Positions 31,711 to 39,993 of a stretch of 64,000 bases of DNA are shown here, in pieces. Positions within the stretch are counted from its first letter, which is position 1. Each line of letters begins with the position of its first letter. Made by a program: the position numbers and the translations under genes. Origin of the DNA: Sandaracinobacteroides sp039808025 (GTDB lineage: Bacteria; Pseudomonadota; Alphaproteobacteria; Sphingomonadales; Sphingomonadaceae); contig JBDHSK010000007.1 of assembly GCA_039808025.1 (NCBI GenBank), positions 1-64,000 of the forward strand. The letters run 5' to 3'. The notes beneath the pieces are model-generated. The model had not been told where the DNA came from, searched no databases, and saw only the letters and a list, made by a program, of their open reading frames with translations.

Positions 31711-33021
31711 ATGACAGTCGACCAGATCATCACGCTGGTGGTGCTGGTGGCGGTGGTGGCGAGCCTGATCGTCGATGCCGCGCGCGCCGATGTGGTGGCG
31801 CTGGCCGGGGCGGCGGTCCTGCTGATGACGGGGGTCGTGCGGCCGGTCGACATTCAGGGCGCCTTTGCCAGCCCGGCGATCATCGCACTCGCCTCGTTGT
31901 TCGTGATTGCCTATGCCATGGAATTGTCGGGCCTGCTCGACAAGGCGATTGCCGCCTCGGTCAGCATGTGCCGCCGGGTGGGGGCGCGGGGCATCTGGCT
32001 GGTGTTCATCGGGATCGGGTTCATCTCCAGCTTCCTCAACTCGACACCCATTGTCGTGCTGTCGGCCCCGGTCATCCGTGATGTGGCGATCACCCTGAAG
32101 GAATCCCCCAAGCGCTATCTGATGCCGCTTTCCTACATCACGGTGCTGACGGGCTGCTGCTCACTGATCGGAACCTCCACCAACCTGCTGGTCGATGACA
32201 TGGCCCGCACCTCCGGGCAGCCGCGGTTCGGCATGTTTGAAATCACCCCCGTTGGCCTGCCGATGGCACTGGCCGGAGGTATCTACCTGTTCCTGTTCAG
32301 TGGCTTCCTGCTGCGGCGCTCGATCGCTGCGCCCGATGAGGTTCTGCCCGATGATCTGCAGGCGTCGCACAAGCTCGATGTCGGGCAGGTGGGCGACCCC
32401 AGCGTCTTTGCCGAGCCCCGGCCTTTCCACCTCAAGCAGGCGCTGGTGTCGCTGGCGATTTTCGTTGCTGCCATCGCCCTTGCCACCATGAAAGTGGCGC
32501 CGATTGCCGCCACGGCCTTTGCAGGCGCGGTGCTGCTGATTCTGCTGAAGATCATTACGGCCGACCAGGCCTATCATGGCCTGAAGCCCGAGATTCTGGT
32601 GCTGATCGCCGGAATGGTGGCGCTGGGCATCGCGCTCGATGAAAGCGGGCTGGCGCGGCTGGCGACCGAGGCCTTCGTTGGATCCCTGCAGGGGCTGGGG
32701 CCGCTGATGGCGCTGATCGTGCTGTATGGGGCGACCATGGTGCTGACCGAGCTATTGTCGAACGCAACGGTTGCCGTGCTGGTGACGCCGGTGGCCATTG
32801 CGCTTGCTGAAAGCCTGGGCGTCAGCCCGCGGCCGTTCATCGTGGCGGTGATGATGGCGGCGAGTGCGGCTTTTGCAACGCCGTTCGGCTATCAGACCAA
32901 CACCATCGTCTATCAGATGGCCGGGTATAAATATGTCGATTTCCTGAGGGTGGGGCTGCCGCTCAACCTTCTGACCTTTGCCGTGGCGATCACGGCCATC
33001 CAGATTTTCTTTCCGTTCTAG
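31711..33021 (+). CDS. SLC13/DASS-type anion transporter
   Basis: This 436-residue inner-membrane protein has about ten hydrophobic segments arranged as two inverted halves. Each half carries a substrate/Na-site signature: LIGTSTNLLVDDM (about residue 155) and ATPFGYQTNTIVYQMAG (about residue 393). The paired SNT/QTN motifs define the divalent anion:Na symporter fold. Many bacterial relatives have two RCK/TrkA-C domains between the halves; here only about 45 polar residues separate them. The substrate could be a dicarboxylate, sulphate or arsenite-like anion; the sequence does not decide. Confidence 0.85.
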   Translation: MTVDQIITLVVLVAVVASLIVDAARADVVALAGAAVLLMTGVVRPVDIQGAFASPAIIALASLFVIAYAMELSGLLDKAIAASVSMCRRVGARGIWLVFIGIGFISSFLNSTPIVVLSAPVIRDVAITLKESPKRYLMPLSYITVLTGCCSLIGTSTNLLVDDMARTSGQPRFGMFEITPVGLPMALAGGIYLFLFSGFLLRRSIAAPDEVLPDDLQASHKLDVGQVGDPSVFAEPRPFHLKQALVSLAIFVAAIALATMKVAPIAATAFAGAVLLILLKIITADQAYHGLKPEILVLIAGMVALGIALDESGLARLATEAFVGSLQGLGPLMALIVLYGATMVLTELLSNATVAVLVTPVAIALAESLGVSPRPFIVAVMMAASAAFATPFGYQTNTIVYQMAGYKYVDFLRVGLPLNLLTFAVAITAIQIFFPF

Positions 33022-33085
33022 CCGCTGGCCTTTCACCACTGCCGCAATCTGCTAGACAGGAAACCGGGATGAAACGGAGGGTGAG

Positions 33086-34393
33086 ATGACCAAAGGCGAT
33101 GACAGCAACCAGGGCGGCAGGCCCCAGGATCGCCGGCGTCGGCCCGAACGGCTGTCGATTGCCAACCACCGCCTGAGCCCGGCCACCCAGATGATGGGCT
33201 ATGGATTTGACCCGGCCCTGTCGGAAGGGGCGCTGAAACCGCCGATCTTCCTCACATCCACCTTCGTGTTTGAAACGGCGGCTGCCGGCAAACGCCATTT
33301 CGAGGCGCTGGTCGGCCAACGCCCCGGCGGATCGTCGGGGCTGGTGTATTCGCGGTTCAACGGCCCCAACCAGGAGATTCTCGAGGATCGCCTCGCCATC
33401 TGGGAGAATGCCGAAGCAGCGCTGAGTTTTTCCTCGGGCATGTCGGCGATTGCCACGCTGCTGCTGACGTTCTGCAAGCCCGGCGACATGGTGGTGCATT
33501 CGGGGCCGCTTTATGCCGCATCGGAAACGCTGATTGCCCGCATTCTCGGCAAGTTCGGCGTGGGCTACCGCGATTTTCAGGCCGGCGCCACCGAGGCCGA
33601 GATCGAGGAGGTGCTGGCAGCCGCCGCCCAAAAGGGGCGGGTGGCGCTGATTTATCTGGAAAGCCCGGCCAACCCCACCAACCAGCTGGTCGATGTGGAG
33701 GCGGTGCGCCGGGTGCGTGACCGCCTGTTCCCGGAAGATCAGCCACCGATCGCCATCGACAACACCTTCCTTGGACCGCTGTGGCAGCAGCCGCTCGCCC
33801 ATGGTGCCGAACTCAGTGTCTATTCGCTTACCAAATATGCCGGCGGCCACAGCGATCTGGTGGCGGGCGGGATCGTTGGCGAAAAGCGCCTGCTCGACCC
33901 GATCCGCACCATGCGCAACACCATTGGCACCATCACCGACCCCCATACCGCATGGATGCTGCTGCGCAGCCTCGAGACACTGGAACTGCGGATGACCCGC
34001 GCCGGTGAGAACGCGCAGAAGGTGTGCACCTTCCTACGCGACCACCCCAAGGTCGAGCATGTCGGTTATCTGGGGTTCCTGCACGATGATCGGCAGGCCG
34101 ATATCTACCGCCGCATGTGCAAGGGTGCCGGCTCGACATTCTCGCTCTATCTGAAAGGCGGAGAGCGCGAGGCCTTTGCCTTCCTCGATGCCCTCACCAT
34201 CGCCAAGCTGGCGGTCAGCCTGGGCGGCACCGAGACTCTGGCAAGCGCGCCGGCCGCCATGACCCATCTGTCGGTTCCGCCCGAGCGCAAGAAGCTGCTG
34301 GGAATCTCGGATAATCTGGTGCGCATCTCGATCGGTGTCGAAGCCGCCGACGATCTGCTCGCCGATTTCGAGCAGGCGCTTGCCGCTGTATGA
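33086..34393 (+). CDS. Cystathionine gamma-synthase/lyase family PLP enzyme
   Basis: This 435-residue Cys/Met-metabolism PLP enzyme carries PIFLTSTFVFETAAAG, VYSRFNGPNQEILEDRLA, FSSGMSAIATLLL and LESPANPTNQLVD. The PLP lysine is in VYSLTKYAGGHSDLVAGG. Possible activities are cystathionine gamma-synthase, gamma-lyase or methionine gamma-lyase; the N-terminal extension of about 35 residues and the PNQEILEDRL form mark a separate subgroup usually annotated only to family level. CGGAGGGTGAG gives a good ribosome binding site. metZ of the same superfamily is 9 kb away. Confidence 0.88.
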   Translation: MTKGDDSNQGGRPQDRRRRPERLSIANHRLSPATQMMGYGFDPALSEGALKPPIFLTSTFVFETAAAGKRHFEALVGQRPGGSSGLVYSRFNGPNQEILEDRLAIWENAEAALSFSSGMSAIATLLLTFCKPGDMVVHSGPLYAASETLIARILGKFGVGYRDFQAGATEAEIEEVLAAAAQKGRVALIYLESPANPTNQLVDVEAVRRVRDRLFPEDQPPIAIDNTFLGPLWQQPLAHGAELSVYSLTKYAGGHSDLVAGGIVGEKRLLDPIRTMRNTIGTITDPHTAWMLLRSLETLELRMTRAGENAQKVCTFLRDHPKVEHVGYLGFLHDDRQADIYRRMCKGAGSTFSLYLKGGEREAFAFLDALTIAKLAVSLGGTETLASAPAAMTHLSVPPERKKLLGISDNLVRISIGVEAADDLLADFEQALAAV

Positions 34394-34411
34394 GCCTGTA
34401 GCACGGACGCC

Positions 34412-35209
34412 ATGGCGAAACTGATGGCGATCCTGAATGTCACCCCTGATAGTTTCTCGGATGGGGGGCGCTGGCTGGACCCTGAGCGGGCGATTGCCCA
34501 TGGGCTTGCCATGCATGCCGCCGGCGCCGACATTATCGACGTGGGCGGCGAAAGCACCCGCCCCGGTGCCGTGGACCTGTCAGCCGACGAGGAATTGCGG
34601 CGCGTGATGCCCGTGGTCGCGGCGCTGGTGCGCCAGCGCGTTCCTGTCTCCATCGACACCATGAAGGCCGAGGTCATGGAGGCGGCCATCGACGCCGGAG
34701 CCGCCATGGTGAACGATGTGTCGGCCCTGAGCCACGACCGGCGGGCGATGGCGGTGGTAGCAAACAGCCATGTGCCGGTGGTGCTGATGCACATGCCCGG
34801 CAACCCGCGCACCATGCAGACGCTGGCACACTATGCCGACCCGGTGACGGAGGTGCGCGCAGCGCTGGCTGACCGCATTGCCGCCTGCGAGGCAGCGGGG
34901 ATCGCCCGCGAGCGGCTGATTGCCGACCCGGGCATCGGGTTCGGCAAGACGGCCGCCCACAATCTGGCCATCCTGCAGGATTTCGAGGCGTTTCACGCGC
35001 TCGGGGTGCCGCTGATGCTGGCCGCCAGCCGCAAATCGCTGATTCCGGCAGTTGTCGGCCCGACCCCGCCCGAGGATCGCCTGCCGGCAAGCCTTGCCCT
35101 TGCCATCCGTGGCCTGGAAGCGGGCGCAGCCTGGATTCGCGTGCATGACGTTGCACAAACGCGGCAGGCGCTTACCATGTGGCAGGCCATCTGCCGGCCG
35201 ACAATCTGA
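34412..35209 (+). CDS. folP: Dihydropteroate synthase
   Basis: This 265-residue TIM-barrel enzyme condenses p-aminobenzoate with dihydropterin pyrophosphate in folate synthesis. Visible motifs are MAILNVTPDSFSDGG, IIDVGGESTRPGA, VSIDTMKAEV, VNDVSAL, MHMPGNPRTM, LIADPGIGFGKT and ASRKSLIPAV. All pterin- and pABA-site loops are present. It starts 18 bp after the PLP enzyme and is probably read with it. Confidence 0.95.
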   Translation: MAKLMAILNVTPDSFSDGGRWLDPERAIAHGLAMHAAGADIIDVGGESTRPGAVDLSADEELRRVMPVVAALVRQRVPVSIDTMKAEVMEAAIDAGAAMVNDVSALSHDRRAMAVVANSHVPVVLMHMPGNPRTMQTLAHYADPVTEVRAALADRIAACEAAGIARERLIADPGIGFGKTAAHNLAILQDFEAFHALGVPLMLAASRKSLIPAVVGPTPPEDRLPASLALAIRGLEAGAAWIRVHDVAQTRQALTMWQAICRPTI

Positions 35210-35242
35210 GCCATCACCGTTTGATAGCATGGGGAGACGATT

Positions 35243-35758
35243 GTGACGATCAGTGTGAAATCGGAAAAAGCGCTGTTGAGCCACGAGGAATGGGAACTGG
35301 TGGCCCCGACGCACCATCCGGCGCTGGGACGCCTTGCCGATGCGGACTTGCAGGCAACTCGCAAGCGCCTGCGCGAACTGCACGACAAGGAACAGGGTTT
35401 TGCTCGTCACAAACTCCGGGTCGGCAAAGGCAGCGCTGAAGCACGCGGCGGCAGCTTTCCCGGCACCGCCGAACGCCCGGCCGAGCGCAAGCAGGTCTTC
35501 GCTCAGGCGGTTCAGCGGCTGAACAGCGAGGCGGAACGTCGCCGCGCCCTTGCGGCGCGCACTGAGAGCATGAACAGCCAAAAGCAGGCGCTGGCCCGGC
35601 GCCGCGCTGCTGTCAGCAGCAGGCCGGCCAACAAGCCGACGGCGCGCAAGGAGCCAGCCAGGGTGGAGAACCCCAAGGGGCGAACGAAGGTGGCGGGCGC
35701 CAGGGTGGGTAGCGTCACCAGGCAGACGGCGCGCGCGCAGGGCAAGCGCGACAGTTGA
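35243..35758 (+). CDS. Basic, low-complexity protein of unknown function
   Basis: This 171-residue protein begins at a GTG after GGGGAG. Residues 1-60 look ordered (KALLSHEEWELVAPTHHPAL, then helix ADLQATRKRLRELHDKEQGF). Residues 75-115 are helical and Arg-rich, and the C-terminal 50 residues are Lys/Arg/Ala/Pro-rich and probably disordered, as in nucleic-acid-binding tails. I do not recognise it. It follows folP and converges on the SDR gene with 4 bp between stop codons. Confidence 0.65.
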   Translation: MTISVKSEKALLSHEEWELVAPTHHPALGRLADADLQATRKRLRELHDKEQGFARHKLRVGKGSAEARGGSFPGTAERPAERKQVFAQAVQRLNSEAERRRALAARTESMNSQKQALARRRAAVSSRPANKPTARKEPARVENPKGRTKVAGARVGSVTRQTARAQGKRDS

Positions 35759-35762
35759 TTCC

Positions 35763-36509
35763 TTACTCGGTGCTGCTGACGGGGGCGCCGGCACGATCGA
35801 GTTTCAGGCGATGCAGCCCCGGTGTGGTTGGCAGCGCCTCGGCGATGGCGTTGGCCACCACATCGGGAGACTTCAGCGTTTCCGGGTCTTCGCCGGGGAA
35901 GGCGCGGGTGCGCATGGCGGTGCGGGTGGCGCCGGGATCAACCAGCAGGGCATTCACCCCCAGCACCTGCATTTCAGCGGCATAGGTGCCAACCAGCTTC
36001 TCAAGCGCCGCCTTCGATGCCGCATACGGCCCCCAATAGGGCGCGTCACGGCTGGCGACCGAGGAACTGATGGCCACCACAGTGCCACGGGCGCGGCGCA
36101 GCATAGCGTCGAAATTGCGGATCAGCCGCCATGGCGCCGTCACATTGAGGGCCATCACCTTGCCGAACTCCAGCGGATCGGCATGGGCAAGCGGCGTGAG
36201 CGACCCCAGGGTGGCCGCGTTCAGCACCAGCAGGTCGAGCCGGCCCCAGCGCTCGGCAATGACGGCGGCCAGCCGGTCGGTCTCGTCGGGGCGCATCAGG
36301 TCAAGGGGGGCGATGGTTGCGGTGCCGCCGGCGGCGTGGATGGCGTCTTCGGTTTCGATCAGCCCCGCTTCGGTGCGGGCGGTCAGCACCACGTGCCAGC
36401 CATTGGCCGCCAGACGGATAGCGGTTGCGGCGCCGATTCCGCGGCTGGCGCCGGTTACCAGCGCGATCTTCGGTTCGCCGCCGGGGCGGCCAGTTGGCTG
36501 GTCGGTCAT
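35763..36509 (-). CDS. Short-chain dehydrogenase/reductase
   Basis: This 248-residue Rossmann-fold NAD(P)-dependent SDR has TGASRGIG for the cofactor, LVLNAATLG in place of the classical NNAG, catalytic Ser in VAISSSVAS, and Tyr-x-x-x-Lys in YAASKAALEKL. Its substrate is unknown. ATG 36509 is chosen because it follows the purF stop by one base; a start at 36524 would overlap purF. It is an operon with purF, an arrangement common in sphingomonads. Confidence 0.9.
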   Translation of the reverse strand: MTDQPTGRPGGEPKIALVTGASRGIGAATAIRLAANGWHVVLTARTEAGLIETEDAIHAAGGTATIAPLDLMRPDETDRLAAVIAERWGRLDLLVLNAATLGSLTPLAHADPLEFGKVMALNVTAPWRLIRNFDAMLRRARGTVVAISSSVASRDAPYWGPYAASKAALEKLVGTYAAEMQVLGVNALLVDPGATRTAMRTRAFPGEDPETLKSPDVVANAIAEALPTTPGLHRLKLDRAGAPVSSTE

Positions 36510-36510
36510 G

Positions 36511-38007
36511 TTATCTTTCGGCAATCAGCGACAGTCGCGGCGCCTTGTGGGCCTCGTGATCGGTAAGGCGGGTGGGATAGTCGCCGGTGAAGCAGGCGTC
36601 GCAATAGCTGGGCTCCCGGGCATTGCGGCCGGGTTCGTCCATGGCGCGATACAGACCATCGATCGAGATGAAGGCGAGGCTGTCGGCATTGATGTATTCG
36701 CGCATCGCCTCGACATCCATGCGTGCGGCCAGCAGCTTCGAGCGTTCCGGTGTATCAACCCCGTAGAAGCAGCTGTGGGTGGTGGGCGGGCTGGCGATGC
36801 GCATGTGCACTTCGGCGGCGCCGGCTTCCCGCATCATGTTGACGATCTTTACTGATGTGGTGCCGCGCACCACCGAATCGTCGATCAGCACCAGTTTCTT
36901 GCCGGCCACCATGGCGCGGTTGGCGTTGTGCTTCAGCTTGACGCCCAGGTGACGGATCTGGTCGCCCGGCTGGATGAAGGTGCGGCCGACATAGTGCGAG
37001 CGGATGATTCCGAGTTCGAACGGAATGCCCGATTGCTGGGCATAGCCGATGGCCGCTGGTACCCCCGAATCGGGCACCGGCACCACCATGTCGGCGGCAA
37101 CCGGCGATTCGATCGCCAGTTCGCGGCCGATCGCCTTGCGTACCTGATAGACCGAAAGCCCGTCCGACCAGCTGTCGGGCCTTGAAAAATAGACCTGCTC
37201 GAAGATGCAGGGGCGCGGTCGGAAGCGCTCGAACGGCTTCAGTGATCGCAGCCCCGAATCGTTGATTACCAGAAGCTCGCCCGGCTCGACCGAGCGCAGG
37301 AACTGGGCGCCGACGATGTCGAGCGCCACGGTTTCCGAGGCGAGAACATAGCTTTCCCCCACCTTGCCCAGCACCAGCGGCCGGAACCCCAGCGGGTCGC
37401 GGCAGGCGATCAGCCCTTCCGCCGTCAGGCACACCAGCGAATAGGCGCCCTCCACCTGTTTCAGCGCATCGATGAAACGATCGAGCAGGGTGCGGAACGA
37501 CGAGGTGGCGACCAGGTGGATGATGACTTCGGTATCGGAGGTTGACTGGAAGATCGAGCCACGGCGGATCAGCTCGGTTTTCAGGGTGAGGGCGTTGGTG
37601 AGGTTGCCGTTATGGGCAATCGCAAAGCCGCCGGTTGAAAATTCCGCGAACAGGGGCTGGACATTGCGGATGGCGGCCGCTTCCCCGGTTGTTGCATAGC
37701 GGTTGTGGCCGATGGCGGCGTGGCCCGGCAGATTTTCCATCACGTCGGGGCGGTCGAAGTTGCCGGCGACATGGCCCAGTGCCCGGTGGCTGTGGAAATT
37801 GCGGCCATCGTAGCTGACGATTCCGGCCGCCTCCTGCCCGCGGTGCTGCAGCGCATGGAGGCCAAGGGCGGCCATGGCGGCGGCACCATCGCTGCCCCAG
37901 GCGCCGAACACGCCGCATTCCTCGTGGAGGGTATCGTCATCGGCAGAGTGATCGAACGGGTTGGTGCAAAGCGGTTCAACACCACCTGAAATTTGTGTGC
38001 TTGTCAT
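36511..38007 (-). CDS. purF: Amidophosphoribosyltransferase
   Basis: This 498-residue enzyme performs the first step of purine synthesis, from PRPP and glutamine to phosphoribosylamine. The N-terminal Ntn-hydrolase domain has the catalytic Cys31 (HEECGVFG) exposed after propeptide removal, then HNGNLTN and TSDTEVI. The PRTase domain has VVPVPDSGVPAAIGYA and the PRPP loop VLIDDSVVRGTTS. The C-terminal Cys pairs (THSCFYGVD, SYCDACFTG) fit the B. subtilis-type enzyme. It is divergent from hisI. Confidence 0.95.
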   Translation of the reverse strand: MTSTQISGGVEPLCTNPFDHSADDDTLHEECGVFGAWGSDGAAAMAALGLHALQHRGQEAAGIVSYDGRNFHSHRALGHVAGNFDRPDVMENLPGHAAIGHNRYATTGEAAAIRNVQPLFAEFSTGGFAIAHNGNLTNALTLKTELIRRGSIFQSTSDTEVIIHLVATSSFRTLLDRFIDALKQVEGAYSLVCLTAEGLIACRDPLGFRPLVLGKVGESYVLASETVALDIVGAQFLRSVEPGELLVINDSGLRSLKPFERFRPRPCIFEQVYFSRPDSWSDGLSVYQVRKAIGRELAIESPVAADMVVPVPDSGVPAAIGYAQQSGIPFELGIIRSHYVGRTFIQPGDQIRHLGVKLKHNANRAMVAGKKLVLIDDSVVRGTTSVKIVNMMREAGAAEVHMRIASPPTTHSCFYGVDTPERSKLLAARMDVEAMREYINADSLAFISIDGLYRAMDEPGRNAREPSYCDACFTGDYPTRLTDHEAHKAPRLSLIAER

Positions 38008-38104
38008 ACAATCCAGCCTTCAGCCCAGCCTGCCGCTGCCATGTAGGCCGTGAATCGCCATTTGTCGCTAGCTTTCGTGCTGGCGCACTGCCAACGCTGC
38101 AGGT

Positions 38105-38467
38105 ATGGCAGACATGTTCCAACCCAAATTCGATGCGCAGGGGCTGCTGACGGCAGTGGTGGTGCATGCGCAAACCGGGGCGCCGCTGATGGTGGCCCAC
38201 ATGAATGCGCAGGCGCTTGCACTGACGCGGGAGACGGGGCGCGCGCATTTCTGGTCGCGCAGCCGGCAGGCGTTGTGGCTGAAAGGCGAGACTTCGGGGC
38301 ATTTTCTTGATGTCGTCGAGATTCGCGTTGATTGCGATCAGGATTGTTTATGGCTGCGCGCCATTCCCCATGGCCCCGCCTGCCATACCGGGGCCACCAG
38401 CTGTTTTTACCGGATTCTTGACAATCATAGTAGTAAATTAATAAATATTGACAATTGTAAGCCATAA
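38105..38467 (+). CDS. hisI: Phosphoribosyl-AMP cyclohydrolase
   Basis: This 120-residue enzyme carries out the third step of histidine synthesis. The core is intact: FWSRSRQALWLKGETSGH, VRVDCDQDCLWL-type Mg/Zn site (DCDQDC), and GPACHTGATSCFYR with the Zn cysteine. The last about 16 residues (LDNHSSKLINIDNCKP) are encoded by AT-rich DNA unlike the rest of the gene and look non-native, which suggests a recombination junction at the 3' end. Start ATG 38105; 38114 is possible. Confidence 0.93.
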   Translation: MADMFQPKFDAQGLLTAVVVHAQTGAPLMVAHMNAQALALTRETGRAHFWSRSRQALWLKGETSGHFLDVVEIRVDCDQDCLWLRAIPHGPACHTGATSCFYRILDNHSSKLINIDNCKP

Positions 38468-38476
38468 TTATATGGC
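38418..38476 (+). promoter_or_regulatory. Possible promoter(s) in the AT-rich hisI 3' end
   Basis: Two consensus -35 hexamers TTGACA occur 30 bp apart (38418-38423 and 38448-38453) in AT-rich sequence. The second is followed by TATATG (38469-38474) after 15 bp or TATGGC (38471-38476) after 17 bp. They would drive the lipoprotein genes beginning at 38482. The -10 matches are only moderate. Confidence 0.45.
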
Positions 38477-38481
38477 AACCC

Positions 38482-38838
38482 ATGATCAGATGGTGGTTTC
38501 TGGCGCTTGTTGCAGGGATGGTATCTGGTTGTGTTGCTGGCCCCGGAACAACAGACAGTGATCAGTGGTACTTTGGCCTTGTTCATATAAGGAATCATAC
38601 CGAAAAGAAACTGCTGGCGCGCACTATTCAGGCTATGGGGATGTCTGTTGGCAGTATGCCCGGCAGACAAGGCGTTTTGGTTGGATTGCAGAAATCATCA
38701 GAGGTTCTGGTTGAGCCGGATTCCTGTCGGCTGGTCATCATCGTTCGTGAGCTGGCTGAACTGGATCATGTGCGGAACATGCTGAACAACATTGGGGGTG
38801 ACCCATGTATCGTCGATCAAACGGACAATGGCCACTGA
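38482..38838 (+). CDS. Small lipoprotein, unknown function
   Basis: This 118-residue protein has a signal peptide and lipobox VSGC (Cys17). The mature part has IRNHTEKKLLARTIQAMGMSVG, a Lys-Lys segment, then two cysteines (PDSCRLVIIV, GGDPCIVDQ) that could pair. GC content is clearly lower than in the surrounding housekeeping genes. The family is not recognised. It overlaps the next lipoprotein gene by 34 bp, so the two are translationally linked. Confidence 0.68.
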   Translation: MIRWWFLALVAGMVSGCVAGPGTTDSDQWYFGLVHIRNHTEKKLLARTIQAMGMSVGSMPGRQGVLVGLQKSSEVLVEPDSCRLVIIVRELAELDHVRNMLNNIGGDPCIVDQTDNGH

Positions 38839-39668
38839 TTGCCTGTATGCTGCCTCTGCTGGCCGGGTGCGCTGCCAATCCCAATGCCCTGATCTTTGGC
38901 ACCAACACCGTTCTTGGCCTGTCGGCAGGTAATGGCACCGCCGGTTCGCCCGAGCTGACGCTTGGTTTTCGCCGTCAGGAGGCCGTGCTGCTGCCGGTGG
39001 TTGCAGCCAACACATGGCAGGATCAGGGGAAGCTCACCTTCTGTCAGCCTGAGAAGATCAGCTCTGGTAAACCATCTGGTGCGAACACAGAGGGTTGCCT
39101 GCTGATGGGATCTGGGGCGAATGAGCGCGACTCGCTATCGGTGATGGCAAGTTTCGGTACCAAGCATAACCTAAAGGCAGAAGCCATCAGTGGTGAGATC
39201 AGCCAGTATTTTGCCACTGGTCTTGCAGCGCGCCGACTGGCCGAGCGCAGCGGCCCGTCGGCCGTGGCGACAGGGGCGGCGGCCGTGGTTGGCGGCCGCC
39301 TTGCCGGCTCGGCGGCGATGGTGGAAGCGGTAAACTCTCCGGAGGCGCTGGCGGCGGCCCGCGCCTTGGTGGAGGCTGACAAGAGCGGGCGTGAAGCCGT
39401 TGCCGCCAATGTTGAAAAAGCGGGAGACGCAGGCTTTGTGGCCTATCTTGGGCAACTGGATGCAGCCACCAGCGATGATCGCTTCACGATGGCCTGCAAG
39501 AGCCTGACCAAAGCCAGGGAATGCGCCGAGATGATCCGCAGCACCTCGCTGCTGGACTTGCTGGACCCTGAACAGTGGGTGGTGGCGAAGCAGATTGTGC
39601 CTGCGACAATGGCACCAATATCCAGCCCGGTCGACGAAGAGAAGAATGGGGACAATGGCAATGGCTGA
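38805..39668 (+). CDS. Lipoprotein with Ala-rich helical repeat region, unknown function
   Basis: This 287-residue protein has the lipobox LLAGC (Cys22). The mature part begins with a strand-rich region (LIFGTNTVLGLSAG, SPELTLGFRRQEAVLLPVV), continues with CQPEKISSG and ASFGTKHNLKAEAISGEI, which is porin-like or adhesin-like in feel. It then has Ala-rich helices (VEAVNSPEALAAARALVEAD) and ends DEEKNGDNGNG. I do not recognise it. GGGGGTG precedes the ATG. Middle gene of a three-gene lower-GC module. Confidence 0.68.
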   Translation: MYRRSNGQWPLIACMLPLLAGCAANPNALIFGTNTVLGLSAGNGTAGSPELTLGFRRQEAVLLPVVAANTWQDQGKLTFCQPEKISSGKPSGANTEGCLLMGSGANERDSLSVMASFGTKHNLKAEAISGEISQYFATGLAARRLAERSGPSAVATGAAAVVGGRLAGSAAMVEAVNSPEALAAARALVEADKSGREAVAANVEKAGDAGFVAYLGQLDAATSDDRFTMACKSLTKARECAEMIRSTSLLDLLDPEQWVVAKQIVPATMAPISSPVDEEKNGDNGNG

Positions 39669-39888
39669 AATCTATCTGTGTGATGATAAGATACATGCTG
39701 CGGGAAAGGCGAAATTCCTGATTGATAAAGGCTGGATCGTGTCCATCTTCGGGCCGTTTGACGCCACCAAAGTCAGCCAGCGGGTAAGTGGCACCACCAC
39801 CAGAGTGTCGGTCAATAGCGGGGCCGCCAACTATGTCATTGTTGCCTATATGAATACGGATGCGGGAGGCGAAGCAGAAGAGGATTGA
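39655..39888 (+). CDS. 77-residue protein, unknown function
   Basis: A soluble 77-residue protein (IYLCDDKIHAAGKAKFLIDK, then GWIVSIFGPFDATKVSQRVSG and YVIVAYMNTDAGG), probably alpha/beta. There is no signal sequence, in contrast to its two upstream neighbours. ATG 39655 follows GGGGACA and lies inside the 3' end of the preceding lipoprotein gene (14-bp overlap). It is the last gene of the lower-GC module. Not recognised. Confidence 0.6.
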   Translation: MAMAEIYLCDDKIHAAGKAKFLIDKGWIVSIFGPFDATKVSQRVSGTTTRVSVNSGAANYVIVAYMNTDAGGEAEED

Positions 39889-39957
39889 GTTTGAGCTGGC
39901 GGCCGGGAAACCGCATTGCGGTAGTTGCCGCAAGCGGCAAATTTCGGGTGCCGCTGG

Positions 39958-39973
39958 TTGACGTGAACGTAAA
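39958..39973 (+). promoter_or_regulatory. LiuR-like operator
   Basis: TTGACGT-GA-ACGTAAA is a near-perfect 16-bp dyad with ACGT arms (one mismatch), 21 bp upstream of the MerR-family gene. It resembles published LiuR-type sites (ACGT-centred dyads upstream of branched-chain and fatty-acid degradation genes). TTGACG within it can also serve as the -35 element. Confidence 0.55.
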
Positions 39974-39993
39974 GGTAATGTAGGCAACCCGCC

